64,000 bases of DNA from Sandarakinorhabdus glacialis (GCF_014643455.1 NZ_BMJM01000003.1:248905-312904); one strand, 5' to 3'. Numbered from the stretch's first letter, positions 6,687-17,888 are shown. Program-made: numbers and translations. The notes: generated by a model not told the origin, from the sequence alone.

Positions 6687-9436
6687 AATCACCGCGATAC
6701 GGCTTGACGATCTGGGGGCTGGTCGTCGGCGCAGTGCTTGGCTGGCTGTCGGCGGATTCCGTCGCCGTCGGTCTCGTGTTCGGCGGGCTCGCCGGCGCGC
6801 TTGCTGCAAAATGGTTGGCGAAGTCCATCCGCGACGTGGTGCGCGCCGAGACCGAAGCGGTGTTCGACGACCTGTCCGCGCAGCTTGCGGTTGTTCAAAT
6901 GGGCGCGGCTGTGCCGCCTGCGCCGAAACCGGTGCCGCCGCCCATGGTGCTCGAACCTGTCGCCATTGGGCGCGATACTGTCACCGACAGCGTTGCCTTG
7001 CCCTTTGCTGCATCCGAACGGACGTTTCGGCCGATGCCCGTGGCGGACGATGGGCCCGGCGTGATGGCGAGTGCACTGGACACCGCGCGGGCGTGGTTAT
7101 TGGGCGGCAATACCATCGTGCGTGTCGGGCTGATCATCCTGTTCGTCGGGCTGTCCTTCCTGGCGCGCTATGCGGCGATGGCGGGCATGTTCCCGATCGA
7201 GGTGCGGCTGGCGCTGGTCGGAGCGGCGGGTGTTGCGCTGCTCGGCGTCGGGCTGTTGCGGCGGGCGGCGCGGCCGGCGTTTGCGCTGGCACTGCAGGGC
7301 GCCGGGGTCGGGGTGATCTACATGACGGTGTTCGCAGCGGCGCGGTTGTTCGAGATCGTCTCGCCGACTGCGGCGCTGGTGCTGATGGTCATCGTCTGCG
7401 CGCTCGGGTGCTGGTTGGCGCTCAGGCAGGACTCGCAAGGGCTGGCGGCGGGATCGTTTGCGGGCGGGTTCGCGGTGCCGGTACTGCTTGGCGGCGAGGG
7501 CAGCAGCATCGGGCTGTTCGGCTATTATGCCGTGCTCAACCTGGCGATCCTGTTCATCGCGCACCGGCGGTCGTGGCGGATGATCAACCTGATCGGGTTC
7601 GTCGCGACCTTCGGCGTCGCGACGGCTTGGGGACTGCTGCGCTACACGCCGGCGACCTACGCCAGCTCGCAGGCGTTTCTGGCGCTGTTTATCGGCATCT
7701 ATGTCGTCGCCGCGATCCTTTATGCGCGCAACACGCCGGGTCGGCTGGGCAACTTCGTCGACAGCACATTGCTCTTCGGGCCGGCGCTGATTGGCTTCGG
7801 CTTGCAGGTCGGGCTGGTGCGATCGTTCGAAAACGGCGACGCGATTTCGGCGGTGGCGTTCGGGGTGTTCTACCTCGGGCTGGCGGCGTTGCTGTGGCGG
7901 CGGACGGGTCCCGGATTTGCCTTGCTCGTCGGCGCGATGACGGCGATCGGCATCGGTTTCGTGACTGCGGCGGTGCCATTGGCGCTCGGCGCGCGCTGGA
8001 CGGCGTCGGCCTGGGCGATCGAGGGGGCCGCGGCGTATTGGGTGGGGCTGCGCCAGTCGCGGTGGCTGCCGCGAGTGTTCGGACTCGCGCTGGTCGGCGT
8101 ATCGGCGCTCATCTATCTCGGCACGATTGGCGACAATGTCGCGGCGCTCGCCGGGCTCGGGCAGCATGTGATCGGCGCGTTGACCATCGCTGCGGCGCTG
8201 CTGGCGATTGCCTGGTGGCTGCGACCAGGGGCGCCGCGGTCGCAACTGCTCTCGGGCGAGCAGGCGCTGCCCGAGGCGGCGTTCATCGCCGGGTTCGGGT
8301 TCGTATGTCTTGCAATCGGGCTCGAGGTGACGCGGCGCGTGCCGGCGGGCGATGCGGCCGTCACACCGGCGTTGCAGAGCCTGTTGTTCCTGCTGGGTGT
8401 CGCGGCAAGCGCTGCGCTGGCGACTTTTGCCGGACGGAAATTCGCCTGGCCGGTTGCGACCTGGCCGGGGCGGGTCTTGCTGGTGCCGGTGGCGATCGTG
8501 CTGGTGGCGCGGCTGGCGCTCGGCGAGCATGTGCTGGCCGGCCCCGACGGGGCGATCTGGCTGGCCGTCGCCGGGCTGCATGTTTCGGTCCTGTGGGCGA
8601 ACGACCATGATGCTGGAACCGCGAGCGGCGGGCTGTTGCGGATCGCTCATGTCGGCAGCGTCTGGGTGGGCACGCTGGTGCTGGCTGATATCATCTGGTT
8701 CGGTATCGACCGCGGCGGGCTTTGGCATACGGCATGGGCGGCGGTCCTGCCGCTGCTCGGCGGGATTGCGGTGCTGGCGATCCTTGCGGCCTGGGGCGGC
8801 AGATCGGGGGCGACCGGGTGGCCGCGCGATCGCCATGCGAATGCTTATTACCGGACGGCAGCGACGCCGATCGCGCTGTGGGTCTATTTTGCGGCGATGG
8901 TCGCCGCCGTGGTGGTGCGCGGTCATGCGGCGCCCCTGCCCTATATTCCACTCCTCAATCCTCTCGAAGTGACGCTCGGGCTGGCGGTCGGCGTGCTGGT
9001 GTTTTGGCAGCGGACGCTCGAAGCGCGGCGACTCGACAGCGCCGGCAACGTGACCGGCAACGGCGTATGGGTGATGCTGGCGGTGCTGGTGTTCGTTGTC
9101 GTCAACACGGCCTGGCTGCGGATCGCGCATCATCTGCTCGGGGTGGAATGGAGCGCCGGTGGCTTGCTGGGCAGCCCCGTGGTGCAGACCGGGATCTCGA
9201 TCTTGTGGACGTTGCTGGCGCTGGCTTCGATGCTGGCTGCGCATCGGCGGGTGTTGCGCGGGCTGTGGCTGACGGGCGCCGGGCTGCTGGGGGCCGTGGT
9301 GGTCAAGCTGTTGCTGCTCGACCTGTCGGCGACGGGCGATGGACAGCGGATCGTGGCGTTCGTCGTGGTGGGCGTGCTGATGCTGGTGGTGGGGTATTTC
9401 GTGCCGTTGCCGCCGCGGGCTGCGGAAGCTGACTAG
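6683..9436 (+). CDS. DUF2339 multi-pass membrane protein
   Basis: A 917-residue inner-membrane protein of the DUF2339 family, whose biochemical role is unknown. After two N-terminal hydrophobic segments comes a soluble Pro-rich linker (about residues 55-130), then the family's recognisable start, 'LLGGNTIVRVGLIILFVGLS' and 'FLARYAAMAGMFPIEVRLAL', followed by roughly 20 or more further transmembrane helices to the C-terminus. I chose ATG 6683 since it overlaps the preceding reading frame (ATGA) and begins just before the first membrane segment; a longer frame reaches 6560 but runs through the preceding gene. A bidirectional hairpin (9478-9498) separates it from the convergent phosphotransferase gene. 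Confidence 0.85.
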   Translation: MKSPRYGLTIWGLVVGAVLGWLSADSVAVGLVFGGLAGALAAKWLAKSIRDVVRAETEAVFDDLSAQLAVVQMGAAVPPAPKPVPPPMVLEPVAIGRDTVTDSVALPFAASERTFRPMPVADDGPGVMASALDTARAWLLGGNTIVRVGLIILFVGLSFLARYAAMAGMFPIEVRLALVGAAGVALLGVGLLRRAARPAFALALQGAGVGVIYMTVFAAARLFEIVSPTAALVLMVIVCALGCWLALRQDSQGLAAGSFAGGFAVPVLLGGEGSSIGLFGYYAVLNLAILFIAHRRSWRMINLIGFVATFGVATAWGLLRYTPATYASSQAFLALFIGIYVVAAILYARNTPGRLGNFVDSTLLFGPALIGFGLQVGLVRSFENGDAISAVAFGVFYLGLAALLWRRTGPGFALLVGAMTAIGIGFVTAAVPLALGARWTASAWAIEGAAAYWVGLRQSRWLPRVFGLALVGVSALIYLGTIGDNVAALAGLGQHVIGALTIAAALLAIAWWLRPGAPRSQLLSGEQALPEAAFIAGFGFVCLAIGLEVTRRVPAGDAAVTPALQSLLFLLGVAASAALATFAGRKFAWPVATWPGRVLLVPVAIVLVARLALGEHVLAGPDGAIWLAVAGLHVSVLWANDHDAGTASGGLLRIAHVGSVWVGTLVLADIIWFGIDRGGLWHTAWAAVLPLLGGIAVLAILAAWGGRSGATGWPRDRHANAYYRTAATPIALWVYFAAMVAAVVVRGHAAPLPYIPLLNPLEVTLGLAVGVLVFWQRTLEARRLDSAGNVTGNGVWVMLAVLVFVVVNTAWLRIAHHLLGVEWSAGGLLGSPVVQTGISILWTLLALASMLAAHRRVLRGLWLTGAGLLGAVVVKLLLLDLSATGDGQRIVAFVVVGVLMLVVGYFVPLPPRAAEAD

Positions 9437-9477
9437 GGCTCGGTGTTTTCGGGGAATGGCAGTGTGCGGCGCGGTGG

Positions 9478-9514
9478 ATGCTGAAACGAGTTCAGCATGA
9501 CGAGTGGATTTTTT
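9478..9514. terminator. Bidirectional hairpin between convergent genes
   Basis: ATGCTGAA-ACGAG-TTCAGCAT forms a perfect eight-base-pair stem (9478-9498), followed by a six-T run at 9509-9514. It lies between the stops of the DUF2339 gene (+) and the phosphotransferase gene (-). Confidence 0.6.
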
Positions 9515-9517
9515 GGG

Positions 9518-10600
9518 TTAGCTGGCGCGTTCGAGGAGGGCGGCGAAGGCGTCGACGTCGATCGCTTGGGCGCATGAGCCGCGGGCCATGGCGAGGAACA
9601 TGGCGTCGCCGCGTTCGGTGCGTTTGGTCGCCGCCGAGGCGAAGATTGCCGTCGAGACACCCTGGAAGACGGTGACGCGATAGCCGCGCCACATCGCGTC
9701 CCAGCCATAGTCGCGGACGCCGTGGCGGCGGAGCTCGTCCATGTAGAGGCGGAGCAGGTCGTCTTCGTGCTTGCGGCGGTCGTCGAGCGAAAGCCCGGCC
9801 CCGAGGAAGTAGGAAATGTCGAGCAGGCCCGACGAGACCGACACCGATTGCCAGTCGAGCACGGCCAGCGGCACCGTGCCGCCGTGGGCGTCGAACAGCA
9901 TGTTGTCGAGGCGGAAATCGAGATGGGTGAGGGTGATCGGGCTGTGCTCGACACTGAAGAAGGTCGCGACGAGGCTGGCGTAGCGATCGGCGACGGCCAT
10001 GTATTCGGGTTCGAGGATGCCATCGTAGCGGCGGTGGAATTCGGCGATGAAGCCGGGCATGCCGTCGATGATCGACTGACCGCTGGCGGCGCGGCCGTTG
10101 ATCCAGGCGATGTCACGCAGGGACGGATCATTCCAGCGCGGGCCGTGGAGGGCGGCGCCCTGGACCATGGCGTGCTCGGCGTCGGCCACCGAGCAGCCGG
10201 TGAGCTGGTTGCCCTGCCGTGCCGGGCCGAGATCCTCGAGCAGGACGACGAAATCGCCGCTGGCTTCGTCGATGGCGGCGAAATAGCAGGCGGGGGCACG
10301 GATGGCGACGGTGGCGGCGATCTCCTGGTAGAAGCGGACTTCGGTCAGATAGAGGCCGTAGTCGATTCCGGTGGCGCGGCTGACGGGGTCGGTCGAGGCG
10401 AATTTGCCGACGACCGATGCCGGGGCATCCTCGTCGCGGTCGTAGCGGAGGTCGAAGCGGATGCTGTCACCGAGCATGCCGGCGCCGACCGCCACCCAGG
10501 TGAAATCGGTGACGCGGGCGGACCGCAGGATGCCGGCATGGCGCAGGACGGCCGTCAGCCAGTCGGTCGTGACCGCCTGCGGCGTGGCTCGAATGTCCAA
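9518..10600 (-). CDS. Phosphotransferase (APH / ecdysteroid-kinase-like family)
   Basis: The 360-residue protein has a kinase-like fold of the aminoglycoside phosphotransferase superfamily. Visible motifs are the catalytic loop 'THLDFRLDNMLFD' (about residues 228-240), where Asp and Asn bind metal and ATP, the following 'LAVLDWQSVS' (metal-binding Asp), and an N-terminal lobe with 'ASVVGKFAS' that probably supplies the ATP-binding Lys. The family also covers small-molecule kinases found beside acyl-CoA and steroid degradation genes, so the substrate is open. Last gene of a four-gene minus-strand operon with flavin monooxygenase, SnoaL-like protein and nitronate monooxygenase; 12 bases separate it from the nitronate monooxygenase. 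Confidence 0.8.
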   Translation of the reverse strand: MDIRATPQAVTTDWLTAVLRHAGILRSARVTDFTWVAVGAGMLGDSIRFDLRYDRDEDAPASVVGKFASTDPVSRATGIDYGLYLTEVRFYQEIAATVAIRAPACYFAAIDEASGDFVVLLEDLGPARQGNQLTGCSVADAEHAMVQGAALHGPRWNDPSLRDIAWINGRAASGQSIIDGMPGFIAEFHRRYDGILEPEYMAVADRYASLVATFFSVEHSPITLTHLDFRLDNMLFDAHGGTVPLAVLDWQSVSVSSGLLDISYFLGAGLSLDDRRKHEDDLLRLYMDELRRHGVRDYGWDAMWRGYRVTVFQGVSTAIFASAATKRTERGDAMFLAMARGSCAQAIDVDAFAALLERAS

Positions 10601-10612
10601 TTCGGCGGGGCC

Positions 10613-11941
<1,329 letters not shown>

Positions 11942-11942
<1 letters not shown>

Positions 11943-12880
11943 CAGGCCCCTGCCCCCAGTACGCGGGCGCGGTGTTCGGCGCCGAAGACTTCGGCGGGCA
12001 CCGCCTCCGGACCTGCCATCACGGCGAAACCGTGCATGCCGAGCGTCGGATCGGCAGCGGCGGCCTCGTGATAGCGGCGGCGGCGTTCGCGGGCGGCGTC
12101 GCCGAATTCCATGTCGAGCCCGGCCTGGAGATCGGCGGCGGCCTTCAACCGGCGCATCCGCTCGGCGCGCTCCTCGGCATAGGGGCGGAAGTCGGGCTGG
12201 GCGCCGGGGGTGGTGTGCTTGAGAATGTCGGAGACTAGCCGCGTGTCGCGATAGGTGATCGACAGGCCGAGGCCGAGGATGGGATCGTTCCAGCCGGCGG
12301 CGTCGCCGACGAGCAGCCCGGCGAACCAGTGGTGGGGCTTGTCCTGGGTGAGCGCGATGCCGGCGGCACGGCGGACGGACGACTGGCGACCGTCGGCGCC
12401 GACGACAAGCGCGGCGCGGGCGGTGTGCTCGGCACCTTCATGAAGGTAGGTCACCGATGGCGATGCGCCGAGTTCGACCGATTGGACGGTGACGCCGCGA
12501 AGTGCCTGCGCTCCGGCGGCGGCGGCGGCGTCGAACAGGGTCTGGCAGTGCACGGGGTGGCGGATGCAGAGTGGGCCGGGGACGCCTTCGGCGAAGATGC
12601 CGAGCGGCAGCGGAGTCGCTTCGGCTTCGGCGGGATCGCGGGTTTCGTCATAGGTGACGTGGCTGGTCAGGTGATGGCCACCGGCGGCGACGAGCGTGTC
12701 GTAGAGGCCGAGCCGGCGGGTTTCGGCGACGCCCCATGGCGCGATCCATTCGCCGCGGACGCGGTCTTCATAGACGGTGGAAAGCTCGAGCAGCAGCACC
12801 GAGCGGCCGGCCTGCGCCATGACGGCAGCGAGCGAAGCGCCGCCGATCCCGCCACCGACGATGATCAGATCGTAAATCAC
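11942..12880 (-). CDS. FAD-dependent monooxygenase, middle domain apparently deleted
   Basis: The N-terminal FAD-binding fold is complete: 'IIVGGGIGGASLAAVMAQAG' (GxGxxG dinucleotide site), the Arg-rich loop 'YEDRVRGEWIAPWG', and 'LVVGADGRQSSVRRAAGI' at about 158-175. In the PHBH-like family the second FAD motif (GDAA..xxPxxGxGl) normally lies 100 or more residues after ADGR, behind a substrate-binding beta-sheet. Here 'GLLVGDAAGWNDPILGLGLS' starts at residue 189, only about 30 residues later, and the whole protein has 312 instead of about 400 residues. An in-frame deletion of the substrate domain is inferred, so activity is doubtful. First gene of the operon leading to the phosphotransferase. 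Confidence 0.75.
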
Positions 12881-13020
12881 GCGACCTCCTGGACCAAGCC
12901 AGTCGTTGAACCCTGATGTTCACTGGACGTTTCCTCCATTCCGCCGGCGTTGTCGAAATGGCAAAGCTGACAGGTGACAAGCGGGGCAAGTAATCCTTGG
13001 CATTCGGTGTAGAAGGCGGA

Positions 13021-13539
13021 ATGATCTCGTCATCCTCGCCGCAAGCCATCGTGCCGCCGTCCGGGAGCGCTTTGGCGCCGGGGTATGCCGGGGCCGACCT
13101 CGTGGATGCCTATGCGATCGCACTGCCGGCGGATGCGACGCGCGATATCGAGGCATTGGCGCGGGCGATACTGACGCATCCGCCGGCGTGGGTCGGCACA
13201 CTCATGCTGCTGCGCGACGCAATCATGGGACGTCTCGGGATCAAGACGGCGGGGCAATTGCGGACACGCGGCGACCGACGCGACCGCATCGATTTCTTCC
13301 CGGTCGTGTCGCGCTCCGACCGCGAGATCCTCGTCGGCGAGGACGACCGGCATCTCGATTTTCGGGCGTCGGTGCTGGTATTTGCCGATGGCGGCCAGGA
13401 CATCGTCAGCATGACGACGGTGGTGCATTGCCACAATCGGCTGGGGCGGTTTTACCTGATGGTGATCGGTCCTTTCCATGTCGTGATCGTCAGGACATTC
13501 ATCCGGAATGCTGCGCGGCGCGGGTGGCCAAAAGTCTAG
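13021..13539 (+). CDS. DUF2867 family protein
   Basis: A 172-residue soluble protein. The layout fits DUF2867: an N-terminal '[13 protein letters not shown]' segment, the central '[20 protein letters not shown]' helix, then '[20 protein letters not shown]' and '[11 protein letters not shown]', ending in '[20 protein letters not shown]'. Function is unknown. ATG 13021 is used; an upstream TTG at 12997 is in frame. The stop codon overlaps that of the convergent adhesin gene (TAG/CTA at 13536-13539), so there is no room for a separate terminator. Confidence 0.75.
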   Translation: MISSSSPQAIVPPSGSALAPGYAGADLVDAYAIALPADATRDIEALARAILTHPPAWVGTLMLLRDAIMGRLGIKTAGQLRTRGDRRDRIDFFPVVSRSDREILVGEDDRHLDFRASVLVFADGGQDIVSMTTVVHCHNRLGRFYLMVIGPFHVVIVRTFIRNAARRGWPKV

Positions 13540-14454
13540 AATTCACCGGCGACCCCGACACGCGCGGCGTTGTTGCCCTCGCCGGCAAAGGCGAAGCCGG
13601 CGGTGAGGGCAAACGGCTGTGCGGTACCGAAGCGGTGTGCGACCGAACCGCCGATGGCCTGTTCGCCGCGGAAGGTCGACCCGTTGAGGGTGTAGCTGGT
13701 GCGGCCGGGCGCCGACGGCATCGGGGCATAGCCGATGGCGACGGCGGCGGCGGTGCCCTTGCGCGCATCGCGCTCGACGTTGCGCAGGTCGAAGCCGAGC
13801 GCCGAGATGCGGCTGTCGGTATAGGCGTTGGACGCGGCAAGCCCCGCCGTCAGCCCGGACTGCAACTGCCCGACATTGGCGGCATCGCTGGCGGAGGTGC
13901 CCGGCGCGACATTGGTGATGCGGCGGGTGGCAAACGCCGAGCCGACCGAGACCACGTTGGTCGCACCATCGTCGCGCGAACCGGCGCCGAGGGCGACCGA
14001 GTTGGTGCCGGTGCTGACCGCGCCGGCACCGACGGCGACGGTGTTGGCTGCAACAGCAGCGCTGCCGTTGCCCATGGCGAGCGACTGGCTTCCGGATGCC
14101 ACGGCGCCGGCGCCACCGGCCGAAGCATTTGCGCCGCTTGCCACCGGCCCCAATGCCCCGGCATTGTTGCTGGAAACGAAGCCCAGGCCTTGGCTGACGA
14201 CCAGTGTCGAGAGGTTGACGACGGCGGCGTTGGTGGTAGCCAGTTGCGAGCCGTTGACCGCGTCACGCGATGCGGCGGCGACAAGCCCGTCGGCGACGCC
14301 GGTGACGGTCCGGGCGCCGCCGGTCCCGGTGACGTCGACGACAGTGCCGCCGGTTGCAGCCGCCACGGTGACCGGCGCCGCCGGGCCGGATTGCTGGACG
14401 ATGCCGATGGTACCGGCGTTGATCTGACCGGTGAGATTGGTGACGTTGCCGGCG

Positions 14455-14580
14455 ACGTTGGCGATGCCAGCTGCGTTGGCGGCTACGCCGGCTGTGTTGG
14501 CGGCTATGCCGGCGGTATTAGCGGCGATGCCGGCGGTGTTCGTCGTTGTCTGGCCCTGCAGCGTGGTGATGGCGCCGGTG
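14455..14580 (-). repeat. Heptad-coding tandem repeats, adhesin stalk (distal part)
   Basis: About 21-base units coding for NTAGIAA-type heptads, repeated at least four times, then LQGQT units. They encode the trimeric coiled-coil stalk rather than a separate element. Confidence 0.6.
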
Positions 14581-15284
14581 TTCGTTGCGGTCTAGCCTTG
14601 CAATGTGGTGATCGACCCGGTGTTCGCCGCGGTCTGGCCCTGCAGCGTGCCGATGTCGCTCGAGTTCGTTCCGACCTGGGCGGTCAGGGCAGTGATTGCC
14701 CCGGTGTTGCCGCTGGACTGGCCTTGCAATGCCGTGATGGCGCCGGTGGTGGTCGTCAACTGGGCGTCGATCGCCGTGATGGCGCCGCCGACACTCGATT
14801 GAGCGCTGCCCTGGACGGTGTAGGCAGGTGCCGTTACCGAGCCATCGGCGGACACGACGGCGCCGCCGCCGAGCGCCGAAGCGACGCTTTGCGCGGTGTT
14901 GGCGAGTTGGCTGCCGTTGACCGCCTGCACCGAGCCGGCACCGACCGCGCCGGCTGCAACGCCGACAAGCTGCCGCGCATCGCCGGGATTACCGGTGCCG
15001 GTGCCGGTGAAATCGACTGCCGCACCGTTGGCGGCCGCGCCGGCGCTGATGTTGGCGCCGCTGGCGGGCTGAATCACCAGGCCGATACCGTTCGACGGCG
15101 CGCCCGCGGTCAAGCCGGTGATGGCAGCAGTATTCGAATTGATCTGGGTCTGCTGGCTGCCGTTTTCGACCTGGAGCGAGGTGATGGCACCGGTGTTGGT
15201 CGTTGTCTGCGTCTGCAGTGTGCCGATATCGGTCATGGTGCCCGCAACCTGACCCTGCAGCGCCGTGATGCTGGAGTTGTTGGC

Positions 15285-15420
15285 GCCGATCTGGGTAGTG
15301 TTGGCGGCGATGGCGCCGGTATTGGCAGTTATAGCGCTGGTGTTGGTCGCTATGGCGCTGGTGTTGGTCGCTATGCTGCTGGTGTTGACTGCTATGCCGC
15401 TGGTGTTGGTCGTGACCTCG
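15285..15420 (-). repeat. Heptad-coding tandem repeats, adhesin stalk (proximal part)
   Basis: Consecutive 21-base units coding NTSGIAV, NTSSIAT, NTSAIAT, NTSAITA and NTGAIAA. The unit is diverged at synonymous sites but very regular, a hot spot for slippage-driven length change in the adhesin stalk. Confidence 0.65.
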
Positions 15421-16713
15421 CCATCGAGGGCGGTCAGCGCGGCACCGACGCTCGGTTGGACCACGCCTTGCACGGTGTAGCTGGGCTGGGTCAACACGCC
15501 GGTTGCGGCATCGTACGCCGCGCCGCCGCCGAGTGCCGATGCGGCAGCCGATGCGATAGTATCGGCGCGGACGCTGACCGATTGCAGCTGGCTGACATTG
15601 ACGGCGTCGGTGGCCAGATTGCCCGCGGCGACCCCGGTGACCTGGCGCTGTCCGGCCGCGGTACCGAACGCGACTTCGCCGATCGATGTTTGCGGTAGCG
15701 TCAGCGCAAAGCCTGTATAGCCGGCTTGCGCACCGCGGCTGGCAAGCGAGTTCCGGCCCAGCGCGACGCTGTTGGCCGCGGTTGCCGAGGCAAAGCTGCC
15801 GATCGCCGAGCTGTCGACGGCCGTGGCCGAGGCGCCCTGCCCCAGCGCCGTGGTCCGCACGCTGCCGGCGACGGCGTTGACCCCATAAGCGACTGCCGAA
15901 TTGCCGGCGGTGGCGTTGGTACCGGTAGCGGTCGAATTGGTTCCGGCGCGCGCGCCGTCGCCGAGCGCGGTGCCTTGCGGACCGTCGGCGACGGCGCCAT
16001 CGCCGATCGCCGTCGAATTCTGGGCGCTGGCCACCGCCGCGTTGCCGATCGCGATGGTGTTGACCCGGGTGAGATCAGCGAGAGATCCGGCGGTAGCGAA
16101 GTTGCCGATGGCGATGCTGTTGACGCCGAACGCCGCGGCATCGCGGCCGAGCGCCGTCGTGGAGGCGGCGGTCGCTTGCGCGCCGTTGCCGATGGCGACA
16201 CTGTCGCTGCCGCCCGCGAGCGTCGGCGCTGTCCGATCGTTGCCGATGGCGATACCGCCGTCGGCGGTGACCCGCGCTGCCGGTCTCGTGCCGGCGGGGC
16301 AATCTCCATTGCCGCTGATGGCGACGCCGCCCCTGGGAAGCCCCCCTGCCACGACGGCGGGCGGATTGGCGACGCACGCCGGCGCCGCGGGCGGATCCTG
16401 CGGATTGACCGCGACCTGCGCCAGTGCCGGGCCCGCGAACAACGGCAGCGTCATGGCGCCGGCAAGGCACAATGCGCGGCGGCGGCTTGGTGCAGGCGTG
16501 GCGATCCGGTTGTTGAAGACGCGCATGTTGGTACTCCCCTTGAAAATTCTACTGAATGACTGGCGACAACGTGCCGTCATGACGGCGTGGTGGCGCGGAG
16601 AAATCGACCAGCGGCGTGATCGCTGCGGGCCTGGATGGCCAACCGGTCCTTCCCCGAATCAGCCAATGTCGCCTGATACTGGCCCGGCGGCATGTGATCC
16701 CCCTGGCCGCACC

Positions 16714-17139
16714 CTATCTGAGGCCGACGCTGATCGTGTAGTTGCCGGTTTCATTGCGGCGGGCGGCGCTGGGCAACAGGAAGACGCTGATCTTGTAGTC
16801 GCCGCTGGTCGGCATTTCGCCGCTGAAGCTGTTGCCGCCGGTGGTGCCGTCGAACATGGCCTCGTCGACGCCGGGGGCGGTCACGTTGAAATGATTGGCG
16901 CTGTTCGACGAGCGGAACGCCACCGCCAGTGTTTGGCCGGCCTTCGCGCCGATGACATGGACTTTGGTGGCGAGGCCCCTTACCGCACCGCGGACGATCC
17001 TGGACGAAGTGCCCCGGGCGAACTCTACACGTTCGGTGTGGACGGGGTCCCGTGCGGATGCGGGGGCAATGGCCAATGACGCGGCGACGGTGAATGCCAA
17101 GGCATATCCGGGATCATAGCAGGGCAAGCCAGTCCGCAT
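16714..17139 (-). CDS. Secreted PliG-like (g-type lysozyme inhibitor) protein
   Basis: A 141-residue protein with a signal peptide (YALAFTVAASLAIAPASA). The mature part runs 'VEFARGTSSRIVRGAVRG', then 'VHVIGAKAGQTLAVAF', 'FNVTAPGVDEAMFDG', and 'LPSAARRNETGNYTISVGL'. This order resembles the periplasmic inhibitor of g-type lysozyme (E. coli PliG): an 'F.KG.SS' start, 'AKKGQKV', 'GPGIDDS', 'SGKYELRV' and 'ARKNKTKKY'. It could protect peptidoglycan against animal or phage lysozymes. A generic pre-peptidase C-terminal beta-sandwich is the alternative. It stands alone between the adhesin and the ModE-type gene. Confidence 0.55.
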   Translation of the reverse strand: MRTGLPCYDPGYALAFTVAASLAIAPASARDPVHTERVEFARGTSSRIVRGAVRGLATKVHVIGAKAGQTLAVAFRSSNSANHFNVTAPGVDEAMFDGTTGGNSFSGEMPTSGDYKISVFLLPSAARRNETGNYTISVGLR

Positions 17140-17275
17140 GATTCAACACTCGTGCCGCAAAAATGACTATACCTCCAAGTAGGTAAGCGACCTATAGACA
17201 AAAAATCGGTTTCGTTTCGGTGCCGACATCATCGACCCGGTTGCCTTGCGTGATCCAGAGTACAGCAGCGCATGG

Positions 17276-17677
17276 TCAGTCGATCGGCGCACGGGCTGTC
17301 ATGTCGGCACCGCCAGGAAGGGGGATTTCGCGCAGGCCCGCGGTCAGGCCATCGAGCGCCTCGCCGGGAAGCGCTATTGCCAACTGCTTTTCCAACGCCC
17401 GAAAACTGTCGAGTATTACCCGGCCCTTGGCAGTCAGGCGGGCGCCGCGGCTGGTGCTGCCGCCGGCGGTGGTGTCGACGAGGCGCTCGGTCCAGCAATG
17501 GTTCATGCTGTCGACGAGCAGCCAGGCGCGGCGATAGCTCATGCCGAGCGCGCGGCCGGCGGCCGAGATCGAACCGGTGCGGTCGATCGCTTCGAGGAGA
17601 TCGGCCTTGCCGGGGCCGATCGCCGGTTCGCCGCCGCAAAGCAGTTGCGTACGGATCTTGACGGGCCCGACCTGCAC
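17276..17677 (-). CDS. ModE-type winged helix-turn-helix regulator without Mop domain
   Basis: The 133-residue protein matches the DNA-binding half of ModE: 'LLEAIDRTGSISAAGRALGM' followed by 'SYRRAWLLVDSMNHCW' (LysR-like HTH), then the wing 'TTAGGSTSRGARLTAKGRVI' and a dimerisation helix. Full ModE adds two C-terminal molybdate-binding Mop domains, absent here. A single-Mop protein is encoded four bases upstream, so the two parts are separate proteins. The start is a GTG. It probably controls molybdate or molybdoenzyme genes, but no modABC is in the window; moaC and moeA lie 30 kb away. Confidence 0.82.
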   Translation of the reverse strand: MQVGPVKIRTQLLCGGEPAIGPGKADLLEAIDRTGSISAAGRALGMSYRRAWLLVDSMNHCWTERLVDTTAGGSTSRGARLTAKGRVILDSFRALEKQLAIALPGEALDGLTAGLREIPLPGGADMTARAPID

Positions 17678-17681
17678 CGGA

Positions 17682-17888
17682 CTATTTCCCGATCAGGACG
17701 TCGCTGGCCTTGATGATGACGGTGACCCGGTCGCCGAGCGCCAGCCCGAGGTCGGCGATGGCCTCCTCGGTGATGCTCGAGGTGACGATGTTGCCGCCGC
17801 CGATATCGATCTTGACGATCGCGTTCACGGCGCCCGGTTCGAGACCGGTGACCGTCCCGGAAATCTGGTTGCGCGCACTGATTTTCAT
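17682..17888 (-). CDS. Molbindin: single Mop/TOBE-domain molybdate-binding protein
   Basis: A 68-residue protein that is almost exactly one Mop domain: 'MKISARNQISGTVTGLEPGA' then 'VNAIVKIDIGGGNIVTSSIT' and 'LALGDRVTVIIKASDVLIGK'. The SARNQ..G.V and 'SSIT' anion-binding motifs are typical of molybdate/tungstate-binding molbindins, which assemble as hexamers and store or buffer the oxyanion in the cytoplasm. It is directly upstream of the ModE-type HTH protein in the same operon, so the two may work as a split ModE. Confidence 0.9.
   Translation of the reverse strand: MKISARNQISGTVTGLEPGAVNAIVKIDIGGGNIVTSSITEEAIADLGLALGDRVTVIIKASDVLIGK

Larger units (their letters stand above)
13536..16526 (-). 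pseudogene. YadA-like trimeric autotransporter adhesin interrupted by an amber codon
   Basis: One reading frame of 996 codons, open except for a TAG at 14592-14594 (codon 645). It starts with MRVFNNRIATPAP and a signal peptide (LCLAGAMTLPLFAGPALAQ). Head repeats of the YadA type follow (GDGAVADGPQGTALGDGARA, SIAIGNFATAG, ALGQGASATAVDSSAIGSFA), then neck motifs, then heptad stalk repeats (NTSAIATNTSAITANTGAIA; LQGQ units). It closes with a C-terminal membrane anchor ('[20 protein letters not shown]') ending in Phe. The amber arises in an LQGQT repeat unit where CAG (Gln) reads TAG. Without suppression the product lacks the anchor and could not reach the surface. AGGGGAG precedes ATG 16526. Confidence 0.85.

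Noticed and set aside
15285-15420. Regular 21-base units resembling a CRISPR-like array
   Set aside because: The units are in frame, code NTxxIxx heptads of an adhesin stalk, and have no unique spacers.
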